Assembly (NCBI RefSeq): GCF_039534085.1
Contig: NZ_BAAAUT010000038.1
Coordinates: 13,215 to 77,214, forward strand
Origin: Planomonospora_B alba
GTDB lineage: Bacteria; Actinomycetota; Actinomycetes; Streptosporangiales; Streptosporangiaceae
Direction: 5' to 3'
DNA length: 64,000 bases
Shown here: one piece after another, positions 25,330 to 32,425 of the stretch
Layout of the letters: each line of letters begins with the position of its first letter
How positions within the stretch are numbered: the stretch's first letter is position 1
The notes under the pieces: generated by a model
Told to the model about the DNA's origin: nothing
Seen by the model: the letters and a program-made list of their open reading frames with translations, nothing else
Databases searched by the model: none
Program-made: the position numbers and the translations under genes

Positions 25330-26006
25330 GGCTGTCCTTCCGGAGAGGCGAGACCGCGCTCGCGCAGGACCGCCAGGAGCGCCTCGGCGGCGGCGGCGAT
25401 CTCGGCGAGGTCGTCGTGGGAGGGGGTGCGGCCCACGCCGTCGAGCAGGAGCGTCACGCCCGGCGCCAGGCGCAGGGCGGGCACCGCGGGCACGGGCGGG
25501 GCCGCGGTGGACGGGGCCGCGCCGACCGGGGGCGCGGCGGGCGGTGCGCCGGGCGGGGCCGGATCCGGCCCCGCCCGGCCCGCGGGGGCGGGGAGCCGGC
25601 GGGGGTGCTGCGGGCCGTGCGCAGGCGTGCGGGGCCGGGCGGCGGCCCGGTCGGTCCAGAAGCGCGGGCGGGCGCCGCGGGGGGCCGGGGCCTCCTGCGG
25701 GAGTCCGTCCAGGCGGGCGATCGCCTCCAGGGCCTGGTCGGTCGCGCCGGCCAGCTCGGCCTGGATCTCGGCGATGCTCCTGCCCTCCGCCTGCCGCCGC
25801 TTGACGGCGACGAGCTGGAGCAGGTGGCGCCTGCCGTACAGGGCGACGCGGCCCCGGCGGGCCGAGGGCGGGTCGAGCAGGCCGATCGTGGCGTACCACC
25901 GGACGAGGCGCTCGTTGGGCACGTCCCTGCCCCGCCCGCCGCGCCCCGCGGCCGGGGGCAGGGCGGCGGAGGCCCGCTCCACCAGTTCGCCGATCGTCCA
26001 CTCCAC
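25326..26006 (-). CDS. MerR-family transcriptional regulator
   Basis: Protein of 226 residues. The N-terminal winged helix reads WTIGELVERA, then NERLVRWYATIGLLDPP, GRVALYGRRHLLQLVAVKRRQ and SIAEIQAEL; an insert of Gly/Arg residues separates the first two helices, unlike standard MerR. The middle is Pro/Ala-rich and the C-terminus (PGVTLLLDG to ALLAVLRERG) forms a small separate domain that also occurs in similar VIT-linked regulators. GTG 26006 follows a GGGGG site. A 25-bp inverted repeat immediately upstream is its likely operator. It overlaps the VIT/VWA gene by 4 nt. Confidence 0.85.
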   Translation of the reverse strand: MEWTIGELVERASAALPPAAGRGGRGRDVPNERLVRWYATIGLLDPPSARRGRVALYGRRHLLQLVAVKRRQAEGRSIAEIQAELAGATDQALEAIARLDGLPQEAPAPRGARPRFWTDRAAARPRTPAHGPQHPRRLPAPAGRAGPDPAPPGAPPAAPPVGAAPSTAAPPVPAVPALRLAPGVTLLLDGVGRTPSHDDLAEIAAAAEALLAVLRERGLASPEGQP

Positions 26007-26016
26007 GCCCCCATCG

Positions 26017-26041
26017 TGACACTGCAATAATTACAGTGTCA
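26017..26041. promoter_or_regulatory. MerR operator, TGACACTG-N9-CAGTGTCA
   Basis: Perfect 8-bp arms separated by 9 AT-rich bases, between the merR-VIT/VWA operon and the dps gene. Long spacing over the promoter core is the usual MerR-type arrangement; it could affect both divergent transcripts. Confidence 0.78.
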
Positions 26042-26119
26042 ACATAGGGCAGGTATTGATGGGTAGGGGCGTTCTGTCCCACAGGGACGACTGATGTCGA
26101 TCAAGGGAGGGGACATCCC

Positions 26120-26587
26120 ATGGCCACCATCACCGGCCCGCTCAAGCCCGAGGACAAGAAGGTCGTCGGAGAGGCCCTGCAGGGCGCGCTCGTCGACCTC
26201 CTCGACCTCTCGCTGCTGGCGAAGCAGGCGCACTGGAACGTGATCGGCCACAACTTCCGGCAGATCCACCTGCACCTGGACGAGATCGTCGCCTTCGCCC
26301 GGGCCCACGCCGACACGGTCGCCGAGAGGGCGGTGGCGCTCGACGTCACGCCCGACGGCCGCGCGGGCACCATCGCGAACTCCACGAAGGTCCCGCAGCT
26401 CGACTCCGGCTACCTGGACGTCGGGAAGGTCGTCGCCGCGATGACCGACATCCTGGAGTCCATCGGCCGCCGGATGCGCGAGCGCGTCGTGGCCACCGAG
26501 GAGGCCGACCCCGTGACGCAGGACATCTTCATCGCCATCACCCAGGACGTGGAGAAGCACCACTGGATGATGCAGGCCCAGCGCTGA
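26120..26587 (+). CDS. dps: Dps-family DNA-binding ferritin
   Basis: Protein of 155 residues. The ferroxidase residues of the family are present: His in KQAHWNVIG, His and Asp/Glu in QIHLHLDEIVAFA. Dps forms a 12-subunit shell that oxidises and stores iron and protects DNA under starvation or peroxide. It is divergent from the merR-VIT/VWA operon, with the MerR palindrome about 80 bp upstream. A GGGAGG ribosome site precedes the start, and a 38-bp palindromic terminator follows. Confidence 0.93.
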   Translation: MATITGPLKPEDKKVVGEALQGALVDLLDLSLLAKQAHWNVIGHNFRQIHLHLDEIVAFARAHADTVAERAVALDVTPDGRAGTIANSTKVPQLDSGYLDVGKVVAAMTDILESIGRRMRERVVATEEADPVTQDIFIAITQDVEKHHWMMQAQR

Positions 26588-26602
26588 CCGGCGCTCCCTG
26601 CC

Positions 26603-26640
26603 CGCGAAGGCGCCCCGGCCGCGGCCGGGGCGCCTTCGCG
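26603..26640 (+). terminator. Perfect hairpin after dps
   Basis: A 38-bp perfect palindrome with arms starting CGCGAAGGCGCCCCGGCC, 16 nt after the dps stop. Confidence 0.85.
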
Positions 26641-26812
26641 TGCCCGCCGCGCGCCGCCGGCCGGGGATCCGGAGCAGGGAGATCGTCGGCCGGGACTCGG
26701 TCAGCGGACCGTCCGGATCGCCGGGCCGCGCGGGTCGCGGGCCGCGCCGCGGGTAGGGCGGGGTCGGGCGCCCGCGCCCGGCCATCTCCTTCGTCCGACA
26801 GGGGGCAGACCC

Positions 26813-27430
26813 ATGACCGAGGTGAGAGTCTCCGTCATCTACTACTCCGCCACCGGCACCGTCCACGCGATGGCCAAGCGCCTGGCCTCCGCCGCCGAGG
26901 CGGCGGGCGCGAAGGTCCGGCTCCGGCAGGTGCCCGAGCTGGCCCCGGAGGAGGCGATCGCCTCCAACGCGGCCTGGAGCCAGCACTTCGACACCACCAA
27001 GGACGAGCCGAAGGCCGTGCCCGACGACATCGTGGAGGCCGACGCGGTGCTGCTCGGCACCCCGACCCGCTACGGCAACATCTCCAGCCAGCTCAAGCAG
27101 TTCATCGACACCCTCGGCCCGCAGTGGGCACAGGGTCTGCTGGCCGACAAGGTCTACGCCGGCTTCACCGCCTCGATGACCGCCCACGGCGGCCAGGAGT
27201 CCACCCTGCTCGCGCTCTACAACACCATCCACCACTTCGGCGGCATCCTCGTCGCGCCCGGCTACACCGACCCGCTGAAGTTCGCCGACGGCAACCCCTA
27301 CGGCGTCTCCCACGTCACCGGCGGCGGCAACGACGACCCGCTGACCGACGCGCAGTACGCCGCCCTCGACCACATGGCCGCCCGGGTGGTGGGCGTCGCC
27401 CGGCGGCTGAAGGCCGGCGCCGCGGGCTGA
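26813..27430 (+). CDS. wrbA: NAD(P)H:quinone oxidoreductase WrbA
   Basis: Flavodoxin-like protein of 205 residues. The FMN phosphate loop is IYYSATGTVHAMA near residue 9; GTPTRYGNISSQLKQFID and the TASMTAHGGQESTL block are diagnostic for WrbA. It reduces quinones by two electrons and avoids semiquinone stress; the enzyme is a tetramer in the cytoplasm. ATG 26813 follows GACAGGGGG. It stands in its own unit after the dps terminator. Confidence 0.93.
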   Translation: MTEVRVSVIYYSATGTVHAMAKRLASAAEAAGAKVRLRQVPELAPEEAIASNAAWSQHFDTTKDEPKAVPDDIVEADAVLLGTPTRYGNISSQLKQFIDTLGPQWAQGLLADKVYAGFTASMTAHGGQESTLLALYNTIHHFGGILVAPGYTDPLKFADGNPYGVSHVTGGGNDDPLTDAQYAALDHMAARVVGVARRLKAGAAG

Positions 27431-27475
27431 CGCGCGCCTCCCGGACGGGACGTGCCCGCCGTACGGCGACTGCGC

Positions 27476-27481
27476 TAAGGT
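27476..27481 (+). promoter_or_regulatory. Possible -10 box TAAGGT upstream of the lactonase gene
   Basis: About 34 nt before the ATG at 27516, leaving a short leader with a weak TGGAGA ribosome site. Confidence 0.3.
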
Positions 27482-27515
27482 CACGAACCGGTCAACGATC
27501 GATGACGGCTGGAGA

Positions 27516-28475
27516 ATGATGGCGGAGATCGCGTACATCGGCGGATACACCCCGGACACCGGGGGGACGGGCACCGGGATCGTCGTGGCGGAGCGCGACG
27601 GCCGGGGCGGCCTGTCCCGGCGCGGCGAGACGCCGGCCTCCGGGCCGTCCTTCCTGGCCGTCCACCCCCGCCTGCCCGTGCTGTACGCGGTGGGGGAGGG
27701 CGAGCGGGGCACCGTGGAGGTCTTCGCCCGGGGCGCGGACGGCGCGCTCTCGCCGCTCGGCGGGCGCTCCAGCGAGGGCTCCTTCCCCTGCCACCTGGCG
27801 GTGGACCCGTCCGGCACGCTGCTGGCGGTGGCCAACTACGGCGACGGCACGGTGAGCGTGCACGGCATCGGCGGGGACGGGCGGCTCACCACCGTGCGGG
27901 CCTTCCCCCACCGGGAGGGCGCCCACGCCCACCAGGCGACCTTCGGCCCCGACGGCGTGCTGTACGTGACCGACCTGGGCACCGACGAGGTCCGCCGCTT
28001 CACGGTCGGGGACGGGCGGGCGGCCCTCCACCCGGACGGCCCGGTGCGGCTCGCCCCCGGCATGGGCCCCAGGCACATGGCCTGGGCGGACGGCCGCTGG
28101 TACGTGGCGGGAGAACTGGACGGCACCGTCCGCGCCTACGACGCGGACTGGCGCGAGACCGCCGCAGTGCCCGCCAGCGGATCGGAGGGCGAGAACCGCC
28201 CCTCCCACCTGGAGGTCTGCGGCCCGTTCGTCTACGTCGCCAACCGGGGGCCCGACACGATCGCGGTGCTGTCGCGGCCGGACCTGGACCGGGTCGCCGA
28301 GGCGCCCTGCGGGGGCGCCTGGCCGCGCCACTTCGCCGTCGCGGGCGGGCGGATGTACGTGGCCAACCAGAACTCCGGCGACGTCGCCGTGCTGCCGCTG
28401 AAGGAGGGCATCCCGCAGGAGCCCGAGCAGGTGTTCGCCGCCGGCACGCCGTCCTGCGTGCTGCCGCGGGGCTGA
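27516..28475 (+). CDS. pgl: 6-phosphogluconolactonase, YbhE/Pgl beta-propeller family
   Basis: Protein of 319 residues in the seven-bladed lactonase family: YIGGYTP at the N-terminus, FLAVHPRLPVLYAV, LAVANYGDGTVSV, HAHQATFGPDG with conserved His pair, GPRHMAW, PSHLEV and YVANRGPDTIAV. The enzyme hydrolyses 6-phosphogluconolactone in the oxidative pentose phosphate pathway. No signal peptide is seen, so it is cytoplasmic. It is next to the phosphofructokinase gene, which makes a central-carbon pair. Lactonase specificity is inferred from the family. Confidence 0.85.
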   Translation: MMAEIAYIGGYTPDTGGTGTGIVVAERDGRGGLSRRGETPASGPSFLAVHPRLPVLYAVGEGERGTVEVFARGADGALSPLGGRSSEGSFPCHLAVDPSGTLLAVANYGDGTVSVHGIGGDGRLTTVRAFPHREGAHAHQATFGPDGVLYVTDLGTDEVRRFTVGDGRAALHPDGPVRLAPGMGPRHMAWADGRWYVAGELDGTVRAYDADWRETAAVPASGSEGENRPSHLEVCGPFVYVANRGPDTIAVLSRPDLDRVAEAPCGGAWPRHFAVAGGRMYVANQNSGDVAVLPLKEGIPQEPEQVFAAGTPSCVLPRG

Positions 28476-28527
28476 GCCGGCCGGGCCCGGCGGGCCCGGC
28501 GCGACATCCGGTACGCGCCCGGCGGTT

Positions 28528-28539
28528 TGGTCTAGACCA
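28528..28539. promoter_or_regulatory. DasR-like operator TGGTCTAGACCA upstream of pfkA
   Basis: A perfect 12-bp palindrome identical to the core of the dre site bound by the GntR-family regulator DasR, 107 nt upstream of the pfkA start and about 78-89 nt before its likely transcription start. It would link glycolysis to N-acetylglucosamine status. Confidence 0.65.
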
Positions 28540-28604
28540 TTGGGAGGCTCTGGGGGCAGAATGCCTTGGGTCGGCGGAGCCCCCGTCCGGCGCGTCACCC
28601 CGCT

Positions 28605-28610
28605 TAGTCT
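28605..28610 (+). promoter_or_regulatory. Likely pfkA -10 box TAGTCT
   Basis: Gives a transcription start near 28617 and a 30-nt leader that contains the GGAGG ribosome site. Confidence 0.4.
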
Positions 28611-28646
28611 GGCCGTATCACCTCGGAACCACCACCGGAGGATGCC

Positions 28647-29672
28647 ATGCGTATTGGAGTGCTGACCGGAGGCGGCGACTGCCCCGGCCTGAACGCCGTT
28701 ATCCGCGCCGTCGTACGCAAGGGGGTGGGCGTCCACGGGCACGAGTTCGTGGGCTTCCGGGACGGCTGGCGCGGCCCGCTGGAAGGCGACACCATGCCGC
28801 TGGACATCCAGGCCGTGCGGGGCATCCTGCCGCGCGGCGGCACGATCCTCGGCTCCTCGCGGACCAACCCCATCAAGATCGAGGGCGGCGTCGAGAAGAT
28901 CAAGGAGAACCTCGCCCAGACCGGGGTCGACGCCCTGATCGCCATCGGCGGCGAGGACACGCTCGGCGTCGCCAAGCAGCTCTACGACCGGGGCGTGAAG
29001 GTCGTCGGCGTGCCGAAGACGATCGACAACGACCTCAACGCCACCGACTACACCTTCGGCTTCGACACGGCCGTCAACATCGCCGTCGAGGCGATCGACC
29101 GGCTGCACACCACCGCCGAGTCCCACCACCGCGCGCTGATCTGCGAGGTCATGGGCCGCCACGCGGGCTGGATCGCACTGCACGCCGGCATGGCCGCGGG
29201 CGCCAACGTCATCCTCATCCCGGAGAAGCCGTTCGACATCGACCGGGTCTGCGCCTACGTCGAGTCCCGCTTCAAGACCCGCTACGCGCCGATCATCGTG
29301 GTCGCCGAGGGCGCCCACCCCATCGAGGGCCAGATGGCGCTGCAGACGGGCGAGCTCGACGCCTTCGGCCACGTCCGGCTGGGCGGCATCGGCGAGATGC
29401 TCGCCAAGGAGATCGAGAAGCGGACGGGCAAGGAGGCCCGCACCACCGTGCTCGGCCACATCCAGCGCGGCGGCACGCCCACGGCCTTCGACCGGGTGCT
29501 CGCCACCCGCTTCGGCCTGCAGGCGATCGACGCGGTGCACGAGGGCGACTTCGGCAAGATGGTCGCCCTGCGCGGCACGGACATCGTCCGCGTCGGCCTG
29601 GACGAGGGCACCAGGGAGCTGAAGACCGTCCCGGCCGGCCGCTACGAGGAGGCCGAGGTCTTCTTCGGCTGA
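28647..29672 (+). CDS. pfkA: 6-phosphofructokinase, PPi-type signature
   Basis: Protein of 341 residues with GVLTGGGDCPGLN at the N-terminus, KTIDNDL with the catalytic Asp, MGRHAGW, and HIQRGGTPT. At the two positions that distinguish phosphoryl donors (104 and 124 in this protein) it has Asp in GGEDT and Lys in VPKTIDND. Known PPi-dependent enzymes carry D104/K124, whereas ATP enzymes carry G104. It is therefore probably PPi-dependent, like the Amycolatopsis methanolica enzyme, and may work reversibly. A GGAGG site precedes; an ATG 5 nt earlier (28642) is out of frame. DasR-like box upstream and hairpin downstream. Confidence 0.9.
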   Translation: MRIGVLTGGGDCPGLNAVIRAVVRKGVGVHGHEFVGFRDGWRGPLEGDTMPLDIQAVRGILPRGGTILGSSRTNPIKIEGGVEKIKENLAQTGVDALIAIGGEDTLGVAKQLYDRGVKVVGVPKTIDNDLNATDYTFGFDTAVNIAVEAIDRLHTTAESHHRALICEVMGRHAGWIALHAGMAAGANVILIPEKPFDIDRVCAYVESRFKTRYAPIIVVAEGAHPIEGQMALQTGELDAFGHVRLGGIGEMLAKEIEKRTGKEARTTVLGHIQRGGTPTAFDRVLATRFGLQAIDAVHEGDFGKMVALRGTDIVRVGLDEGTRELKTVPAGRYEEAEVFFG

Positions 29673-29675
29673 CGG

Positions 29676-29696
29676 GTCCCGCCCGGCGGGCGGGAC
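29676..29696 (+). terminator. Hairpin after pfkA
   Basis: Nine-bp perfect stem GTCCCGCCC/GGGCGGGAC with a GGC loop, 3 nt after the stop. Confidence 0.75.
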
Positions 29697-29749
29697 GGCC
29701 CCGCCCGCCCGGGACCGCCCGCGGTCCGGCGCGCCCCGGCGGGCCCGGG

Positions 29750-29755
29750 TAGGGT
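29750..29755 (+). promoter_or_regulatory. -10 box TAGGGT, leaderless start of the MacS-like kinase gene
   Basis: Ends 7 nt before GTG 29763. Confidence 0.5.
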
Positions 29756-29762
29756 CGCCCCC

Positions 29763-30875
29763 GTGACGGGAATCGAGGGGTCGTTCTGGCGGACCGTCGC
29801 GGTCTTCCGCGTCGCCTCGCTCGTCTACGCCGCGGTGCTGCTGGTCCGCGCCGGAGGATACGCCGACCCGGCGCTCGGCTGGCTGGTGCTCGCCGTCATG
29901 GCCGGGTGGACCGCGGCGACGGTCTTCGCCTACTCCGTCGAGGCCGCGCGCGGCCGGCCGCTGCTCGCCGCCGACATGCTGGTGACCGTCGGCTGCCTGC
30001 TGACCACCCCCGCGGTGCAGGGCGCCCAGCAGCAGGGCAGCATGCCGGTCACCGCCACCTGGATGGGCGGCGCCGTGCTCGCCTGGGGCGTGTACGGCGG
30101 GCGCCGGGCCGGCGCCGCGGCCGCCGCGATCGTGTCGCTGGCCGACCTGTGGACGCGCGGCGTGCCCGGCCCGGACTCCGGGGACCTTCCGGTCAACGGC
30201 ACCGTGCTGCTCTTCCTCGCCGGCGTGCTGGTCGGCCACGTCGCCCGGCTGGCCCGGCGGGCCGAGGCGCGCATGCAGCAGGCGATCGAGATGGAGGCCG
30301 CGGGCCGGGAGCGGGAGCGGCTCGCCCGCGGCATCCACGACTCGGTGCTCCAGGTGCTCGCCCTGGTCCAGCGGCGCGGCCTGAGCCTGGGAGGGGAGGC
30401 CGCCGAGCTGGGCAGGCTCGCCGGCGAGCAGGAGGCCGCGCTCCGCGAGCTGATCGGGGCCCGCCCGCAGCCGCCCCCGGCGGGCACCGCCGACCTGTGC
30501 GCCCTGCTGCGGGCCCACGCCTCGGCCCGGGTCACCGTCTCCACCCCCGCCACCCCGCTGACGCTGCCCGAGCGGACCGCCCGGGAGCTGGCCGCCGCGG
30601 TCGGCGCCGCCCTGGACAACGTCGTACGGCACTGCGGCGACCGGGCCCGCGCCTGGGTCTTCGCCGAGGCCGACGGCGGCACGGTCACCGTGACCGTGCG
30701 GGACGAGGGGCCGGGCATCCCGGAGGGCCGCCTGGAGCGGGCCGCCGCCGAGGGGCGGCTCGGCGTCGCCCAGTCGATCCGGGGCCGGGTCGCCGACCTG
30801 GGCGGGACGGTGACCGTGGTGTCCGCCCCGGGGCACGGTACCGAGGTGGAGCTGTCCGTCCCGGCGGAGACCTGA
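29763..30875 (+). CDS. macS: MacS-like membrane histidine kinase, NarL-type partner
   Basis: Protein of 370 residues. Four to five helices in residues ~10-165 make the DUF5931-type membrane sensor; the kinase part has the HisKA_3 motif ERLARGIHDSVLQVLALV near residue 190, and an ATPase domain with ALDNVVRHCG and VRDEGPGIP. The matching NarL-type regulator gene is 0.8 kb downstream, across an antiparallel lipoprotein gene. MacRS of Streptomyces controls development, antibiotic output and membrane or lipoprotein genes. Orthology is inferred from domain layout and from linkage to pfkA. Confidence 0.85.
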   Translation: MTGIEGSFWRTVAVFRVASLVYAAVLLVRAGGYADPALGWLVLAVMAGWTAATVFAYSVEAARGRPLLAADMLVTVGCLLTTPAVQGAQQQGSMPVTATWMGGAVLAWGVYGGRRAGAAAAAIVSLADLWTRGVPGPDSGDLPVNGTVLLFLAGVLVGHVARLARRAEARMQQAIEMEAAGRERERLARGIHDSVLQVLALVQRRGLSLGGEAAELGRLAGEQEAALRELIGARPQPPPAGTADLCALLRAHASARVTVSTPATPLTLPERTARELAAAVGAALDNVVRHCGDRARAWVFAEADGGTVTVTVRDEGPGIPEGRLERAAAEGRLGVAQSIRGRVADLGGTVTVVSAPGHGTEVELSVPAET

Positions 30876-30918
30876 CGCCCCGGGCCGGCGCGGCGCCGTC
30901 GTGCCCGGCGGGCGCGGG

Positions 30919-31545
30919 TCAGTCGGTCCCGCCCTCCTGCGGGGCGGGCGACGGGCTCGCCTCCGTACCGGCGGGGGCGGGCGAGGCGGGCGAGGGGCTC
31001 ACCGCCGGCGCGGCGGGCGAGGGGCCGCCCGGGGCCGAGGGGTGCGGGGAGGGCGAGAAACCGGCCCGTCCCGACGACGGCGGCAGGATCGGCACCTGGA
31101 TGCGCGTGGCCCCCGCCTGCTGGAAGCGGAACTCCACGGGGACGAAAGCGCCGATCCGCAGCTGCCGGGTCGCCCCCGTCAGGGTGACCAGGGGCTCCGG
31201 GCCGGCGCCGACGGCCTGCCGTACGGGGAGGTCGACGCCGCCGCCGGTCAGCTGCGCTCCCTGGAAGGCGTCCGGGGCGCTGACGGAGACGAGCCGGTCG
31301 GGGGCGTCCCGCTTGTTGATGAGGACGACGCGCAGCGGGGCGCTGGAGCCCGCCTCCAGGAGCTCGGCGGGGTCCCCTCCGACGATGATGGCGTTCCTGA
31401 TCACGATGCCGTCCTGGTAGCCGTTGCCCCCGTCGTTGGGGGCCAGGCGCTCGGCGTCGATCTCCGGGGCGAGCCGCGCGCCGCCGCAGGAACAGGTGGT
31501 CAGGACCAGCGCGGCCGCCAGCAACGCTCCGAAACGTCTTCTCAT
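30919..31545 (-). CDS. Lipoprotein of unknown function between macS and macR
   Basis: Protein of 208 residues. Signal peptide with a lipobox-like segment (LVLTTCSCGG), then an Ig-like beta domain: DGIVIRNAIIVGG, SSAPLRVVLINKRDAPDRLVSV, and a late VPVEFRFQQAG strand. The layout resembles PCu(A)C/LpqE-like lipoproteins, but the copper-binding Met/His residues are missing. The last ~55 residues are a Pro/Ser/Ala linker. Its location between the kinase and regulator genes, on the opposite strand, suggests it is a target or accessory of that system. GGGAGGAG lies before ATG 31545. Confidence 0.78.
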   Translation of the reverse strand: MRRRFGALLAAALVLTTCSCGGARLAPEIDAERLAPNDGGNGYQDGIVIRNAIIVGGDPAELLEAGSSAPLRVVLINKRDAPDRLVSVSAPDAFQGAQLTGGGVDLPVRQAVGAGPEPLVTLTGATRQLRIGAFVPVEFRFQQAGATRIQVPILPPSSGRAGFSPSPHPSAPGGPSPAAPAVSPSPASPAPAGTEASPSPAPQEGGTD

Positions 31546-31666
31546 GTCACTCCTCCCGGCTCGTCCGGATCCCTCTCCTCCTTCCGTGGAGGGGTATCCC
31601 GCCCCCGATCCATTTTTTCGTCACGCCCCTGCGCCTGCGGGCGGGAGCGCCGGGCGGAGGCGGTAA

Positions 31667-31672
31667 TACGCT
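31667..31672 (+). promoter_or_regulatory. -10 box TACGCT, leaderless start of macR
   Basis: Ends 6 nt before ATG 31679. Confidence 0.55.
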
Positions 31673-31678
31673 GGTCGG

Positions 31679-32317
31679 ATGCGCGTGATGGTGGTGGACG
31701 ACCATCCGATGTGGCGGGACGCGGTGGCGCGGGACCTGGCCGAGGCGGGCTACGAGGTGGTGGCCGCGGTCGGCGAGGGGCGCCAGGCGCTCCGCGCGGC
31801 GGCGGCCGTGCGGCCCGGGCTCGTCGTGCTGGACCTGCGGCTGCCCGACCTGTCCGGGGTGGAGGTGGCCAGGGGGCTGGCCGCGGCGGAGCCGCCGCCC
31901 CGGGTGCTGGTGCTGTCGGCCAGCGGCGAGCAGGACGACGTGCTGGAGGCGGTCAAGGCCGGGGCCTCCGGCTACCTGCTGAAGTCGGCGAGCCGGGAGG
32001 AGTTCCTCGACGCGGTGCGCCGCACCGCCGAGGGCGACGCGGTCTTCACGCCCGGCCTGGCCGGGCTCGTCCTGGGCGAGTACCGCCGGCTGGCCGCCCA
32101 GCCCGCCCCCGCGCGGGGGCCGCGGCTGACCGAGCGGGAGACCGAGGTCCTGCGCCTGGTGGCCAAGGGGCTGTCGTACCGGCAGATCGCCGAGCGGCTG
32201 GTGCTCTCCCACCGGACGGTGCAGAACCACGTCCAGAACACGTTGAACAAGCTCCAGCTGCACAACCGGGTCGAGCTGGTCCGCTACGCCATCGAGCAGG
32301 GCTTCGACGAGTCCTAG
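31679..32317 (+). CDS. macR: MacR-like NarL/LuxR-family response regulator
   Basis: Protein of 212 residues. Receiver: DDHPMWRD (acidic pair), phospho-acceptor in VVLDLRLPD, Ser in VLSASGE, Lys in YLLKSAS. C-terminal LuxR helix-turn-helix: LTEREIEVLRL-type block (LTERETEVLRLVAKG) and SYRQIAERLVLSHRTVQNHVQ. It should be phosphorylated by the MacS-like kinase. It is transcribed alone from a leaderless start rather than coupled to the kinase gene. No copy of a MacR-type operator could be assigned with certainty nearby. Confidence 0.9.
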   Translation: MRVMVVDDHPMWRDAVARDLAEAGYEVVAAVGEGRQALRAAAAVRPGLVVLDLRLPDLSGVEVARGLAAAEPPPRVLVLSASGEQDDVLEAVKAGASGYLLKSASREEFLDAVRRTAEGDAVFTPGLAGLVLGEYRRLAAQPAPARGPRLTERETEVLRLVAKGLSYRQIAERLVLSHRTVQNHVQNTLNKLQLHNRVELVRYAIEQGFDES

Positions 32318-32425
32318 GCGGGACTAAAGTGGCCCAGGCGCGGCGTTGCCTGTTGACGACCGCCCGCGACGCTCGGCGGCAGCCGTACGCACCCTTCTCC
32401 CCGATGTCCCACCGGAGGTTCCACC

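Noticed and set aside
22867..26082. A possible fusion of the MerR and VIT/VWA proteins in one long frame
   Set aside because: The N-terminal part of that frame is shadow sequence; the MerR protein is in another frame and ends at TGA overlapping ATG 25329, which has its own AAGGA site.
31546..31679. A MacR-type operator between the lipoprotein and macR genes
   Set aside because: No TGAGTAC/GTACTCA inverted pair could be found in this short region.
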